Part shown: piece after piece, positions 50,538 through 59,175 of the stretch
Numbering within the stretch: the stretch's first letter is position 1
Layout: each line of letters begins with the position of its first letter
Origin: Ruegeria marisrubri
GTDB taxonomy: Bacteria; Pseudomonadota; Alphaproteobacteria; Rhodobacterales; Rhodobacteraceae
DNA: 64,000 bases
Reading direction: 5' to 3'
Assembly (NCBI RefSeq): GCF_001507595.1
Contig: NZ_LQBQ01000001.1
Coordinates: 1 to 64,000, forward strand
Notes under the pieces: generated by a model
Told to the model about the DNA's origin: nothing
Databases searched by the model: none
The model's input: the letters and a program-made list of their open reading frames with translations, nothing else
Program-made: the position numbers and the translations under genes

Positions 50538-51335
50538 ATGCCCGCAGCACTTTTTCCTGATCTTGTCGTCAACGGCGAAACCGTGCCCCACACCGCGGTC
50601 GCGGCCGAAGCCCAGAACCACAGCGGTCCAAAGGGCAAACCGGGCATCGCCTGGCGCAAGGCGGCAAATGCCGTGGCCATTCGCACGCTGTTGTTGCAGG
50701 AAGCCCGAAAGTGCGGCTTGACGCCCGAGCCGGCCGAAGTGGGGCCGGGGCGTTTCGAAACTGACGAGGAGGCCTTGATCCGGGGGCTTCTCGAACAGGA
50801 AATCGACGTGACGGCGCCGACCGAAGAAGAAGTCCGCGCGGAATGGGCCCGCGGCCCTGAGCGTTTCCGGGCTCCGCCTCTTTGGGAAGTATCGCATATT
50901 CTGTGCGCCTTTGACCCCGGTGATGAAACGGCCAAGGAGGCAGCCCGGGCCCGGGCCGAGGAACTCTGCCGACGAGCGCACGCCACCCCAGAGGACTTTC
51001 CCCGCCTGGCCAGTGAACACAGTGATTGCGGGTCAAAATCCGCGGGCGGTGCTCTGGGGCAGCTCGGTCCGGGGAGCACCGTGCCAGAATTCGAAGCGCA
51101 TCTTCGTGAACTTGCAGAAGGCGAGATCTCGAATGAACCCTTGCTGACACGATATGGCTGGCATGTTGTTCGCATGGATGCGGCCGCGCCGGGTGATGTT
51201 CTGCCATTCGACACCGTCCGCGACAAGATCGCCGAAGCCATGGAGAAGGCCCGCTGGGCCTCAGAAGCAGGCAAGTACGTGAACCGTCTCGTTGAAGCCG
51301 CCGAGATTTCGGGGGCAGATCTGGGACCTGTCTAA
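50538..51335 (+). CDS. PpiC-type (parvulin) peptidyl-prolyl isomerase of the nar locus
   Basis: 265 residues. An N-terminal helical part leads to a parvulin domain from about residue 115: W-E-V-S-H-I-L-C-A-F, F-P-R-L-A-S-E-H-S-D-C-G-S-K-S-A-G-G-A-L-G-Q-L-G-P-G, F-E-A-H-L-R-E-L-A-E-G-E-I-S and G-W-H-V-V-R. There is no signal peptide, so it is cytoplasmic, like NifM-type PPIases. Such a gene often follows narGHJI in proteobacteria and is thought to help nitrate reductase folding. The TAA at 51333-51335 directly abuts the second IS remnant, so the gene's end may have been affected. Confidence 0.87.
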   Translation: MPAALFPDLVVNGETVPHTAVAAEAQNHSGPKGKPGIAWRKAANAVAIRTLLLQEARKCGLTPEPAEVGPGRFETDEEALIRGLLEQEIDVTAPTEEEVRAEWARGPERFRAPPLWEVSHILCAFDPGDETAKEAARARAEELCRRAHATPEDFPRLASEHSDCGSKSAGGALGQLGPGSTVPEFEAHLRELAEGEISNEPLLTRYGWHVVRMDAAAPGDVLPFDTVRDKIAEAMEKARWASEAGKYVNRLVEAAEISGADLGPV

Positions 51336-51349
51336 TCTGAGAGCCTGCC

Positions 51350-51800
51350 GTGACGACTCATGGCCGTTCCGCTGATTTCGAACCAGCCCCGAGATTATCC
51401 GACTTGCGGTGAAGCTGTATGTCCGTTTCCCGCTCTCGTTGCGCAGCGTCGAGGATCCTCTGCATGAACGCGGGATCGACGTCAGCCACGAGGCGGTGAG
51501 GTTCTGGTGGCACCGGTTCGGACCGATGTGTGCCGGTGAGATCCGAAAACGTCGGATCGCCCGCATGTGTTCCAGCAAGTGGCGCTGGCATCTTGACGAG
51601 ATGTTCGTGAAAATCAACGGCGAACGCCATTACCTATGGCGTGCGGTTGATCACCAAGGTGAGGTTTGCAGAAATTCGCAACCGTCCATACCTCGGTCTA
51701 CAACCTTTTCAACTCGGAGCGCTGCCTCTCCTCCAGACCAAATTTCAAGCTGAACCGCGCCGCTGCTCTCGCCGAGTGGCGCGGTCTCTGCGCGGAATAA
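51350..51800 (+). pseudogene. IS6-family transposase, inactivated (copy 2)
   Basis: The conceptual reading begins at a degraded start (GTGACGACTC) with a stop eight codons in, then continues F-R-T-S-P-E-I-I-R-L-A-V-K-L-Y-V-R-F-P-L-S-L through W-R-W-H-L-D-E-M-F-V-K-I-N-G-E-R-H-Y-L-W-R-A-V-D-H-Q-G-E-V. After 51666 about 80 residues are missing. The sequence rejoins in another frame at Q-K-F-A-T-V-H-T-S-V-Y-N, ending R-G-L-C-A-E and TAA at 51800. The second Asp and the Glu of the DDE triad are gone. It has the same orientation as copy 1 but different lesions. Confidence 0.85.
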
Positions 51801-51823
51801 GGGGCAAGCATCCTGTCCTTGTA

Positions 51824-51848
51824 GAGACTGGTTAGAATCTGTCTGACA
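51824..51848 (+). repeat. right-end sequence of IS6 remnant copy 2, overlapping ppsA 3' end
   Basis: Matches 6107-6131 at 24 of 25 positions. The stop codon of ppsA (TAA, complement of 51834-51832) and its last codons (S-D-R-F) lie inside this shared sequence, so the element end now forms the end of ppsA. Confidence 0.65.
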
Positions 51849-54231
51849 GCGCCAGTTCAGCATCCGAGACGTGCTTCCTGACCTTGAAGAAGCTGTCTGG
51901 CGTGACAGAGATGGAATCTATGCCAAATTCGACGAGAGTTCGGGCAAAATCGGGGTAGTTTGAAGGGGCCTGCCCACATAACCCGACCTTCGTGTCAAAA
52001 GCATGGGCTTTTTCGATTACGGTTCGGATCATCCACTGAACCGCATCATGTCGTTCATCAAACAGCATCGCCAGCTTCTCGCTGTCACGATCGATACCCA
52101 AAGTCAGTTGGGTCAGGTCGTTCGAACCTATGGAAAACCCGTCAAATCGTTTTGCGAACTCCTCGGCGAGTATGACGTTCGAGGGAACTTCGCACATGAC
52201 ATAGATCTCGAGTCCGTTCTTTCCCCGAACGAGACCTTCTTCGGCCATCACTTCGAGAACTCGGTCGGCTTCCTCGGGTGTTCGGCAGAAAGGCACCATG
52301 ACCAGAACATTGTTAAAGCCGATTTCCTCTCGCAGGCGACGTATCGCTCTGCATTCCAGGCGAAAACCGTCGCGGTAGGCGGGGTCATAGTAGCGCGAGG
52401 CCCCACGCCAACCAATCATCGGGTTTGCCTCGGCGGGTTCGAATTGCCGACCTCCCAGAAGATCGGCATATTCATTGGTCTTGAAGTCGCTCAGGCGCAG
52501 AATCATTGGGTTGGGATAGGCCACTGCGGCAATCCTCGATATGCCCAAGGCAAGCCGGTCGACAAAATATTCGGCCTTGTCGTCATATCCGCGGGTGAGG
52601 GCTTCGATCTCCTGCCTGTCGTTCTGATCCTCTAGGTTGGCGAAGTTCAGCAGCGCCATGGGGTGGACCCGGATGCTGTTGGAAATGACGAATTCCATGC
52701 GCGCAAGACCCACGCCATCTGCTGGCAAACGCCACCATCTTGTGGCAGTGGCCGGGTTTGCAAGGTTGAGCATGACCTTCGTCGTTGTCCGGGGCACCTG
52801 GCCGAGGTCCAACTCTTCGACGGAGAACTCCGCGTAACCGTCATACACGTGCCCCGTGTCTCCTTCGGCACAACTGACGGTAACCTCTTGCTGATCGTAA
52901 AGAACATGGGTTGCATCACCACAGCCGACAATTGCCGGCACGCCCAGTTCACGGCTGACAATCGCGGCGTGGCTGGTTCTGCCGCCACGGTCCGTCACGA
53001 TGGCGGACGCGCGCTTCATCACCGGCGTCCAGTCCGGGTCTGTTGTCGAGGTCACCAGAACCGATCCATCGACGAACTTGTCGATGTCCTCGGCGCTTTC
53101 GATGAGGCAGACGCGACCCGTTGCAATCTGTTCCCCGACAGACAGACCTGTTGAAACGACCGGTCCATGTCGGCCTATCCGGAAGGTCTTGAGCGAATTG
53201 CCAGTAATACGAGACTGAACCGTTTCCGGCCTGGCCTGAACGATAAACAGCTGCCCCGTAATTCCATCCTTGGCCCATTCCATATCCATGGGCTGGCCGT
53301 AGTGATCTTCGATGATCGTTGCCTGCCTGGCCAGGGAAAGCACCTCATCATCACTGAGGACGAATTTCGCGCGCTCTGCCTTGGATGTCGGGACGTTTCG
53401 GGTTGGCCCGCCATCCCCCCGGCTGGCGTAGATCAACTTGACCTCCTTCGCTCCCAGCTTTTTCTCGATGATCGGACGAAGGCCTTTCTGAGAAAGGAAG
53501 GGCTTGTAAACCTGGAATTCATCTGGCGTGACGGTGCCCTGAACGACATTTTCACCCAAACCCCAAGCCGCATTGATCAAAACCACCTTGTCAAAGCCGG
53601 ACTCGGTGTCGATTGAAAACATCACGCCCGAGCCACCCAAGTCTGAGCGGACCATTTGCTGAACCCCGATCGACAGGGCGACCCCGAGCTGATCGAACCC
53701 CTTCATGCTGCGGTAGGAAATGGCGCGGTCCGTGAACAAGGACGCATAACATTTCCGGCAGGCGACAAGCAGAGCGTCCTCGCCCGAGACGTTCAAAAAA
53801 GTTTCCTGCTGGCCGGCAAAGCTGGCGTCCGGCAGGTCCTCTGCCGTGGCGCTGGAACGGACGGCAACCGAAAGCTCGGTCTGGCCGACACGTTTTGAAA
53901 GTTCCCTATACGCTTGCCGGATCTCGTTTTCGGTGGAAGCTGGCCAATCACCTGCGATGATCGCGGTCCGGATTTTTTCGCCTGCTTTGCGAAGGCTTAT
54001 CTTGCCGGCTTGTTGATCGGCCAGAACGGTCGCGATCACCTCTGTCAGGTTGTTTTCATCCATGAATTTGCGGAAGGCATCTGCCGTGGTCGCGAACCCG
54101 GGTGGTACATAAATGCCTTTCGCGCCCAGTGCCTGCACCATTTCTCCAAGCGAGGCGTTCTTGCCGCCCACAAGCGGTATGTCTTCCTTGCGCAAGTCGT
54201 CGAACGGGATCACCTGAGGATCGGTCGGCAT
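51832..54231 (-). CDS. ppsA: phosphoenolpyruvate synthase
   Basis: 799 residues. It has an N-terminal ATP-grasp domain (L-V-G-G-K-N-A-S-L-G-E-M, V-A-V-R-S-S-A-T-A-E-D-L-P-D-A-S-F-A-G-Q-Q), the phosphohistidine domain (G-G-R-T-S-H-A-A-I-V-S-R-E-L-G-V-P-A-I-V-G), and a PEP-binding barrel (F-S-I-G-S-N-D-L-T-Q-L, V-G-L-C-G-Q-A-P-S-N-Y-P). It makes PEP from pyruvate and ATP for gluconeogenesis. The ATG has GGAGG seven bases upstream. The last few codons come from IS-end sequence; the domain itself looks complete, so the enzyme may still work. The upstream region has an FNR box. Confidence 0.95.
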   Translation of the reverse strand: MPTDPQVIPFDDLRKEDIPLVGGKNASLGEMVQALGAKGIYVPPGFATTADAFRKFMDENNLTEVIATVLADQQAGKISLRKAGEKIRTAIIAGDWPASTENEIRQAYRELSKRVGQTELSVAVRSSATAEDLPDASFAGQQETFLNVSGEDALLVACRKCYASLFTDRAISYRSMKGFDQLGVALSIGVQQMVRSDLGGSGVMFSIDTESGFDKVVLINAAWGLGENVVQGTVTPDEFQVYKPFLSQKGLRPIIEKKLGAKEVKLIYASRGDGGPTRNVPTSKAERAKFVLSDDEVLSLARQATIIEDHYGQPMDMEWAKDGITGQLFIVQARPETVQSRITGNSLKTFRIGRHGPVVSTGLSVGEQIATGRVCLIESAEDIDKFVDGSVLVTSTTDPDWTPVMKRASAIVTDRGGRTSHAAIVSRELGVPAIVGCGDATHVLYDQQEVTVSCAEGDTGHVYDGYAEFSVEELDLGQVPRTTTKVMLNLANPATATRWWRLPADGVGLARMEFVISNSIRVHPMALLNFANLEDQNDRQEIEALTRGYDDKAEYFVDRLALGISRIAAVAYPNPMILRLSDFKTNEYADLLGGRQFEPAEANPMIGWRGASRYYDPAYRDGFRLECRAIRRLREEIGFNNVLVMVPFCRTPEEADRVLEVMAEEGLVRGKNGLEIYVMCEVPSNVILAEEFAKRFDGFSIGSNDLTQLTLGIDRDSEKLAMLFDERHDAVQWMIRTVIEKAHAFDTKVGLCGQAPSNYPDFARTLVEFGIDSISVTPDSFFKVRKHVSDAELALSDRF

Positions 54232-54291
54232 TTCTCTTCCTCCCGCGTTTGGAGCCGCTGGCCAAGGCTAGACCGAGCGTGAATTCTAGCC

Positions 54292-54305
54292 TTGATCTCG
54301 GTCAA
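54292..54305. promoter_or_regulatory. FNR-type box between ppsA and the 54360 gene
   Basis: Sequence TTGAT-CTCG-GTCAA, ten of ten for mixed TTGAT/TTGAC half-sites. It lies in the 128-bp divergent gap, about 61 bases from the start of the rightward gene and about 67 from ppsA. A TATAGA at 54343-54348 could be a rightward -10. Confidence 0.65.
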
Positions 54306-54359
54306 CGAGAAATCCGGCGCCAGATGTCATCATCCTCGACAGTATAGAGGGAGAATGTC

Positions 54360-54710
54360 ATGGACATGGCACTTGCCGCCTTGGCAGAGGAGGTTGAAGC
54401 TGCGTTCGTTCTGGAGCCGGACCTTGCCGCGCGCGTCCTTGCTGCGATCAACGGAGTGGCCGGCGACCTGACGATCCAGCGCGAAGACCTGGGCTCGACC
54501 GACAAAGTGCTTTCGGTGATTTATGCTGTGAAACCGGGTTGGAGCGTCACGATCCGCGGGAACGCGGCCATGCCAAATGGTCACTGGAGCTGTACGCTCC
54601 GAAAGACTTCAGCCAGTGACGACGACGAATATATCGGTATCGGCCGCGGACCGACTTTGCCGCATTCTCTGCTGGCTGCGTTGCTCAAGGCGCTGAGTGT
54701 TTCCGCTTGA
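54360..54710 (+). CDS. hypothetical protein behind an FNR box
   Basis: 116 residues. The N-terminal half is helical and Ala/Glu-rich (A-L-A-A-L-A-E-E-V-E-A-A-F-V-L-E-P-D-L-A-A-R-V-L), followed by beta-like strands (D-K-V-L-S-V-I-Y-A-V-K-P-G-W-S-V-T-I-R-G) and D-D-D-E-Y-I-G-I-G-R-G-P-T-L-P-H-S-L-L-A-A-L-L-K. No signal peptide or metal motif is seen, and I do not recognise the family. GGGAG lies six bases before the ATG. Divergence from ppsA with an FNR-type box suggests expression at low oxygen or with nitrate/NO. Confidence 0.6.
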   Translation: MDMALAALAEEVEAAFVLEPDLAARVLAAINGVAGDLTIQREDLGSTDKVLSVIYAVKPGWSVTIRGNAAMPNGHWSCTLRKTSASDDDEYIGIGRGPTLPHSLLAALLKALSVSA

Positions 54711-54758
54711 AGCGCTCTGGATCCAATTTGACCCAAGCATAGGTTGCCCCGGAGGGGC

Positions 54759-55709
54759 TTAGAAACGTTCCATCCGGCATTGCGGCAGCAAGGCGTGGGT
54801 TTCCGTGAAGCCGCAGAACGAGGTTCCTTCTGTTCCGACCGTCGCCGCCGCGGCTGCAACGCCCCATTTCAGGGCCTCTTCCGGTGGGTCGCCGCGCGAC
54901 AGTGAAAAAGCAAAAGCACCGACCAAGGCGTCGCCCGCGCCGATTTTGCTGCGCACGGCGACCTTTGGGGCGTGGCAGAAAAATTTCTGATCTCCAGCGA
55001 CCATGACGGAGCCCTCCTCGCCGTGACCGGTTATCACGATCCGTGCGACGCCGCGCCTGACGAGCCGTTCCGTGAACGCAAGGTTGTCGGATATTGACCG
55101 CATCGGGCGGGAAAACACCTTTTCGATTTCGCTGCGGTCCAGCCGCAGAACATCGAGCGGAGCAACCGGAGCTTCGATCAGGCGCTTCAGCGGAGCCTTT
55201 GACGTGTCGACGATCAGGCGTCCGTTGCATCGCGAAACGGCAGCCTGCACCTCTTGCGGAAAGTCGTCGGCAAGACCATTGGCGACGCCCCCGCTCAATA
55301 CGACAAGCCCATCCCTTTGCACCGTGTCGGATATCCGGTTCAGCACCATCCGTCCTTCGTCTTCGCTCAGCAGTTCTCCCGGCAGGCTGAAGCGGAATTG
55401 TTCCTGTGTCGTCTCATCGGTCACCGCCAGGCTATAGGTCGTCTCTCCGCGAACCCGGCATTCCATGACCGGGACGTTTTCCGCCGCCAGCAAAGCCAAC
55501 AGGCGATCACCCATTGCGCCACCAACCACGACGAAAGCCCGAACGCTTCCACCCAGTTTCACAATCGTTCGGGCAACGTTTACGCCCCCACCTCCGGGAT
55601 CGACCTTCGGCTTGTTGCAATACAGTTTCGGTCCCGCAGTTACATGTTCCGTCGTCGTTGCATAGTCGATCGCGGGTTTGAGGGTGATCGTCAGAATCTC
55701 GGGCAGAAT
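54759..55709 (-). CDS. PfkB-family sugar kinase (1-phosphofructokinase-like), non-ATG start
   Basis: About 315 residues when extended upstream of the first standard start. The true N-terminus reads I-L-P-E-I-L-T-I-T-L-K-P-A-I-D-Y-A and P-K-V-D-P-G-G-G-G-V-N-V-A-R-T-I-V-K-L-G-G, the conserved PfkB substrate-binding region. It can only start at ATT 55709 (seven bases after GGAG) or CTG 55706. GTG 55562 would delete the conserved front. The C-terminal S-K-I-G-A-G-D-A-L-V-G-A-F holds the catalytic Asp. It should phosphorylate fructose phosphates or tagatose-6-phosphate. It lies downstream of the cbb-type block. Confidence 0.8.
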   Translation of the reverse strand: MLPEILTITLKPAIDYATTTEHVTAGPKLYCNKPKVDPGGGGVNVARTIVKLGGSVRAFVVVGGAMGDRLLALLAAENVPVMECRVRGETTYSLAVTDETTQEQFRFSLPGELLSEDEGRMVLNRISDTVQRDGLVVLSGGVANGLADDFPQEVQAAVSRCNGRLIVDTSKAPLKRLIEAPVAPLDVLRLDRSEIEKVFSRPMRSISDNLAFTERLVRRGVARIVITGHGEEGSVMVAGDQKFFCHAPKVAVRSKIGAGDALVGAFAFSLSRGDPPEEALKWGVAAAAATVGTEGTSFCGFTETHALLPQCRMERF

Positions 55710-55872
55710 ACGATGTCTCCTTGTTCACGCGTAGAGCCTATCTGGCTGTGCAAGAACCCGTGCCGAAGGCTGCCGCAAATCGTATGTTCCGGTGGCAAGT
55801 ACAATATGAATGCCCGACCGAACTCAAGCCTCCACGCTCAGGCCGAGGTATCCGGTCGAAAAGGCAGCAAGT

Positions 55873-56520
55873 TCAAGCGCATGTTTCGCTGACGATGCCG
55901 GGGAGGTCGCCGAAATGGCCAAAGGAACGGGCATGTGGCAGTTTCTCGACCGGCATCTTGCGATAACCACCCTCAAACAGCAGGAACGGAACGCCCGCCC
56001 GCTCTGCCGTCTCGGCGTCCACTTCGCTGTCGCCGACATAAATACATTGACCTTCAGGCAATGCTGCAAAAGCCGCGTGCAACGGGGCCGGGTCGGGCTT
56101 GTGGACCGACAGGCTGTCGCCGCCCCAGGTCGTGGAAAAGAAACGGTCAAGCCCTAGGTGGGCCAGAACCGCGCGGGTCGGTCGGATGGGTTTGTTGGTG
56201 CACACGCCCATTGCGTGGCCCTCGAACGCCAGGGCTTCGAGCGCCTCGACCACGCCAAGGTAAGGGCGGGTCAGGTGCACCGCATCGTCGTAGCTTTCGA
56301 TGAAATCGGCCAGCAGACGAGGATGTTCGCTGTCCGGAATATTCCGGGCCCGCCGCATTTTCTCGACAAAGACCGAGGCACCCTGGCCGATGAAGTTGCG
56401 CGCGTCTTCCAGCGTGATCGGCTCGGCGCCTTCTTCCGCGAGCAATCCGTTGGCGATGCCGTGGATGTCGGGGGCGCTGTCGATCAGCGTGCCGTCGAGA
56501 TCGAAGATTATACGGGCCAT
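55873..56520 (-). CDS. gph: phosphoglycolate phosphatase
   Basis: 215 residues of the HAD superfamily: I-I-F-D-L-D-G-T-L-I-D-S at the start (nucleophile Asp), V-C-T-N-K-P as motif II, and Y-V-G-D-S-E-V-D-A-E-T-A as motif IV. This subgroup (Gph/CbbZ) removes phosphate from 2-phosphoglycolate produced by RuBisCO oxygenation. Its position in a Calvin-cycle gene block supports that role. AAGGAT precedes the ATG; cbbY lies 30 bp upstream. Confidence 0.88.
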   Translation of the reverse strand: MARIIFDLDGTLIDSAPDIHGIANGLLAEEGAEPITLEDARNFIGQGASVFVEKMRRARNIPDSEHPRLLADFIESYDDAVHLTRPYLGVVEALEALAFEGHAMGVCTNKPIRPTRAVLAHLGLDRFFSTTWGGDSLSVHKPDPAPLHAAFAALPEGQCIYVGDSEVDAETAERAGVPFLLFEGGYRKMPVEKLPHARSFGHFGDLPGIVSETCA

Positions 56521-56550
56521 TCAGAAACTATCCTTTCACTTGAACGGGCA

Positions 56551-57270
56551 TCATGCGGCCCGGGCCATCTTTCGGCGCAAGGCTTGCATGTCCGCGACCT
56601 CGGAAAAGCAGCGCACCACCAAATCGGCCTCCGAGAAATCCTGCCCCTCGGTGTAAGGGCCGGGAGAAACGATGCAGGCCATGCCGGCGGCCTTTGCCGA
56701 AATGAGACCGTTGCGGCTGTCCTCGAAAGCAAGGCACGCCGTGGGCGGGAGGCCCAGCATTTCGGCCGCGAGCAGGAAGACGTCCGGCGCTGGCTTCTTC
56801 GCCTTGACCATGTCGCCGGCGGCAATGGCATCAAAGATCTGGGGTGCGGGCCCTTGGCCGGTTGCGCGGGTCAGTGCCTCGACATTGGGAAGGTTGGTCG
56901 TGGTGGCGACGGCGACCTGCAGGCCCTCGGCGCGCGCGTTCGCGATCAGATCGGCGATGCCCGGTCGCAAACTTAGCGTGCCTTCAGCGACGAGTTCGGC
57001 ATAGCGCCAGGTCTTGCGCGCGTGAAGCGCGGGGATGTCGTCTTCGGTCGGGGCTGTCTCTGGCGCGTAGTCGCGCATGAAGGCGCGTATCCTCTCCTTG
57101 CCGCCTGTGGTTCCAAGAAGTTCCCGGTAAAGCGAACGGTCCCAGTGCCAGTCGAGCCCCGCTTCGGTGAAGGTCTCGTTGAAGGCGCGGCGGTGAAGTT
57201 CTTCGGTTTCGGCGAGTGTGCCGTCCACGTCGAAAACGAACGCTCGGAAGGGAAGGGGGGCGCCAGTCAT
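56551..57270 (-). CDS. cbbY: CbbY-type HAD phosphatase
   Basis: 239 residues of the HAD beta-phosphoglucomutase-like group: F-V-F-D-V-D-G-T-L-A-E-T-E-E-L-H-R-R-A-F-N, V-A-T-T-T-N, K-A-K-K-P-A-P-D-V-F and C-L-A-F-E-D-S-R-N-G. CbbY proteins dephosphorylate xylulose-1,5-bisphosphate, a misfire inhibitor of RuBisCO. The start at 57270 (M-T-G-A-P-L-P-F) is chosen because the HAD domain starts there; the longer frame upstream has no domain content. Confidence 0.88.
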   Translation of the reverse strand: MTGAPLPFRAFVFDVDGTLAETEELHRRAFNETFTEAGLDWHWDRSLYRELLGTTGGKERIRAFMRDYAPETAPTEDDIPALHARKTWRYAELVAEGTLSLRPGIADLIANARAEGLQVAVATTTNLPNVEALTRATGQGPAPQIFDAIAAGDMVKAKKPAPDVFLLAAEMLGLPPTACLAFEDSRNGLISAKAAGMACIVSPGPYTEGQDFSEADLVVRCFSEVADMQALRRKMARAA

Positions 57271-57331
57271 GCCAGCGCTCGCAAGTCGAACATCTCCACT
57301 CGGGTCCGGGTCGCGATTGGGTTTGCAAACG

Positions 57332-58021
57332 TCACGGGTTGGCGTCCTCTGCGGCTGCGCGGATCGCCCGGATGTTTTCGCCATAGGGTGCGGGGTTTTC
57401 GACCGAGCCGCCACGGAAGACTGCCGAGCCGGCGACCAGAACATCGGCCCCTGCGGCCACAACCTTGGGCGCGGTGGTCGGGTCAACCCCGCCGTCCACC
57501 TCGATATGGATGGGCCGGTCGCCGATCATGGCCCGCAGGGCCCGGATTTTCGGGGTCATGTCGATGAACTTCTGCCCGCCGAAGCCGGGGTTCACGGTCA
57601 TCACGCAGACCAGATCGCAGAGGTCGAGAACGTGGGCCACGGCTTCGGACGGCGTGCCGGGGTTGAGCGCCACGCCTGCCTTCATGCCCGCACCGCGGAT
57701 CGCCTGAAGCGTGCGGTGGATGTGCGGCCCAGCCTCGAAATGGGCGGTGAGGATGTCGGCGCCGGCATCCGCATAGGCTTCGATCGAAGGGTCCACGGGC
57801 GCGATCATCAGATGCACGTCCATCACCGATTTAACATGCTTGCGGAAGGCCTTGACCGCCGGTGGGCCGAAGGTGAGGTTGGGCACGAAGTGATTGTCCA
57901 TCACGTCCACATGCACCCAGTCGGCCCCCTGGGCCTCGATGGCTTGGATCTCGCGGCCGAAATCAGCGAAATCCGCAGAGAGTATCGACGGAGCGATCTT
58001 GACGGACTGGTCGAAAGTCAT
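57332..58021 (-). CDS. rpe: ribulose-phosphate 3-epimerase
   Basis: 229 residues of the TIM-barrel epimerase family: [49 protein letters not shown] and I-E-V-D-G-G-V. It interconverts ribulose-5-phosphate and xylulose-5-phosphate in the Calvin cycle and pentose phosphate pathway (CbbE). AAGGAAG precedes the ATG. It lies between fba and cbbY on the same strand. Confidence 0.95.
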   Translation of the reverse strand: MTFDQSVKIAPSILSADFADFGREIQAIEAQGADWVHVDVMDNHFVPNLTFGPPAVKAFRKHVKSVMDVHLMIAPVDPSIEAYADAGADILTAHFEAGPHIHRTLQAIRGAGMKAGVALNPGTPSEAVAHVLDLCDLVCVMTVNPGFGGQKFIDMTPKIRALRAMIGDRPIHIEVDGGVDPTTAPKVVAAGADVLVAGSAVFRGGSVENPAPYGENIRAIRAAAEDANP

Positions 58022-58082
58022 CGGTCAGCTTCCTTTCGCGTTGCCGGCGGCTATGGCCATGCGCTTCATGACCGCTCTGGCC

Positions 58083-59162
58083 TCAGGCCGCGCGAGCGGC
58101 GGGAATGACCGGGTCGAGCGCGCCTGAGGCGTATCGCTTGGCCATCTCGTCCATGTCGATCACGGTGATCTTGCTGGCGTTGCCGGCGGTGCCGAAACGC
58201 TCGAACCGGTCCTTGCAGAGCTTTTCCATCTCGTCCATCGCGGGGATCAGGAACTTGCGCGGGTCGAACTCGCGGGGCTTTTCCTGCGCCACCTTGCGGA
58301 ACTGGCCAGTGAGCGCCATGCGGCAATCGGTGTCGATGTTGACCTTGCGCACGCCAGTCCGGATGCCCTTCTCGATCTCCTCGACCGGCACACCGTAAGT
58401 CTGGGGCATCTCACCGCCGTATTCGTTGATCAGATCCTGCAGATACTGCGGCACGGAGGACGATCCGTGCATCACGAGGTGCACCGAGGGGATGCGCGCG
58501 TGAATCTCTTCGATCCGCTTCATTGCGAGGATTTCGCCATCGGGCTTGCGAGAGAACTTGTAGGCGCCGTGGGAGGTGCCGCAGGCGATGGCCAGCGCAT
58601 CGACCTTGGTTCGGGCCACGAATTCGGCCGCCTGATCGGGGTCAGTCAGCAGGTCTTCCTTCGAGAGCTTGCCTTCCGCGCCCGAGCCGTCTTCCTTGGC
58701 CGCCTCGCCGGTTTCCAGGCTGCCCAGCACGCCCAGCTCTCCCTCGACCGAGGCGCCGACCCAGTGCGCCATGCGCGCGACCCGTTCGGTGATCTCGACG
58801 TTGTACGCATAAGAGGCAGGCGTCTTCATGTCCGCCTCGAGTGAGCCGTCCATCATCACGCTGGTGAACCCGTGGCGGATCGCCGAAAGGCAGGTCGCTT
58901 CGTTGTTGCCGTGGTCCTGATGCAGGCAGATCGGGATGTGCGGATACATCTCGGCAAGTGCCTGAACCATGTGGCGCAGCATGATGTCACCGGCATAGCT
59001 GCGCGCGCCCCGGCTGGCCTGCAGGATCACCGGCGCATTGCAGGCGTCGGCAGCGCGCAGGATCGCAAGCCCCTGTTCCATGTTGTTGATGTTGAAGGCG
59101 GGCACACCGTAGCCCTCCTCGGCGGCATGGTCGAGAAGCTGGCGGAGTGTGATGATGGCCAT
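58083..59162 (-). CDS. fba: class II fructose-1,6-bisphosphate aldolase
   Basis: 359 residues of the zinc-dependent class II aldolase family, CbbA subtype. It has [22 protein letters not shown] for zinc and the active site, [12 protein letters not shown] with a zinc His, [10 protein letters not shown] and V-R-K-V-N-I-D-T-D. It joins dihydroxyacetone phosphate with glyceraldehyde-3-phosphate (or erythrose-4-phosphate). AGGAG lies seven bases before the ATG and pgk ends 13 bp upstream. Confidence 0.95.
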   Translation of the reverse strand: MAIITLRQLLDHAAEEGYGVPAFNINNMEQGLAILRAADACNAPVILQASRGARSYAGDIMLRHMVQALAEMYPHIPICLHQDHGNNEATCLSAIRHGFTSVMMDGSLEADMKTPASYAYNVEITERVARMAHWVGASVEGELGVLGSLETGEAAKEDGSGAEGKLSKEDLLTDPDQAAEFVARTKVDALAIACGTSHGAYKFSRKPDGEILAMKRIEEIHARIPSVHLVMHGSSSVPQYLQDLINEYGGEMPQTYGVPVEEIEKGIRTGVRKVNIDTDCRMALTGQFRKVAQEKPREFDPRKFLIPAMDEMEKLCKDRFERFGTAGNASKITVIDMDEMAKRYASGALDPVIPAARAA

Positions 59163-59175
59163 GGGAAATCTCCTT

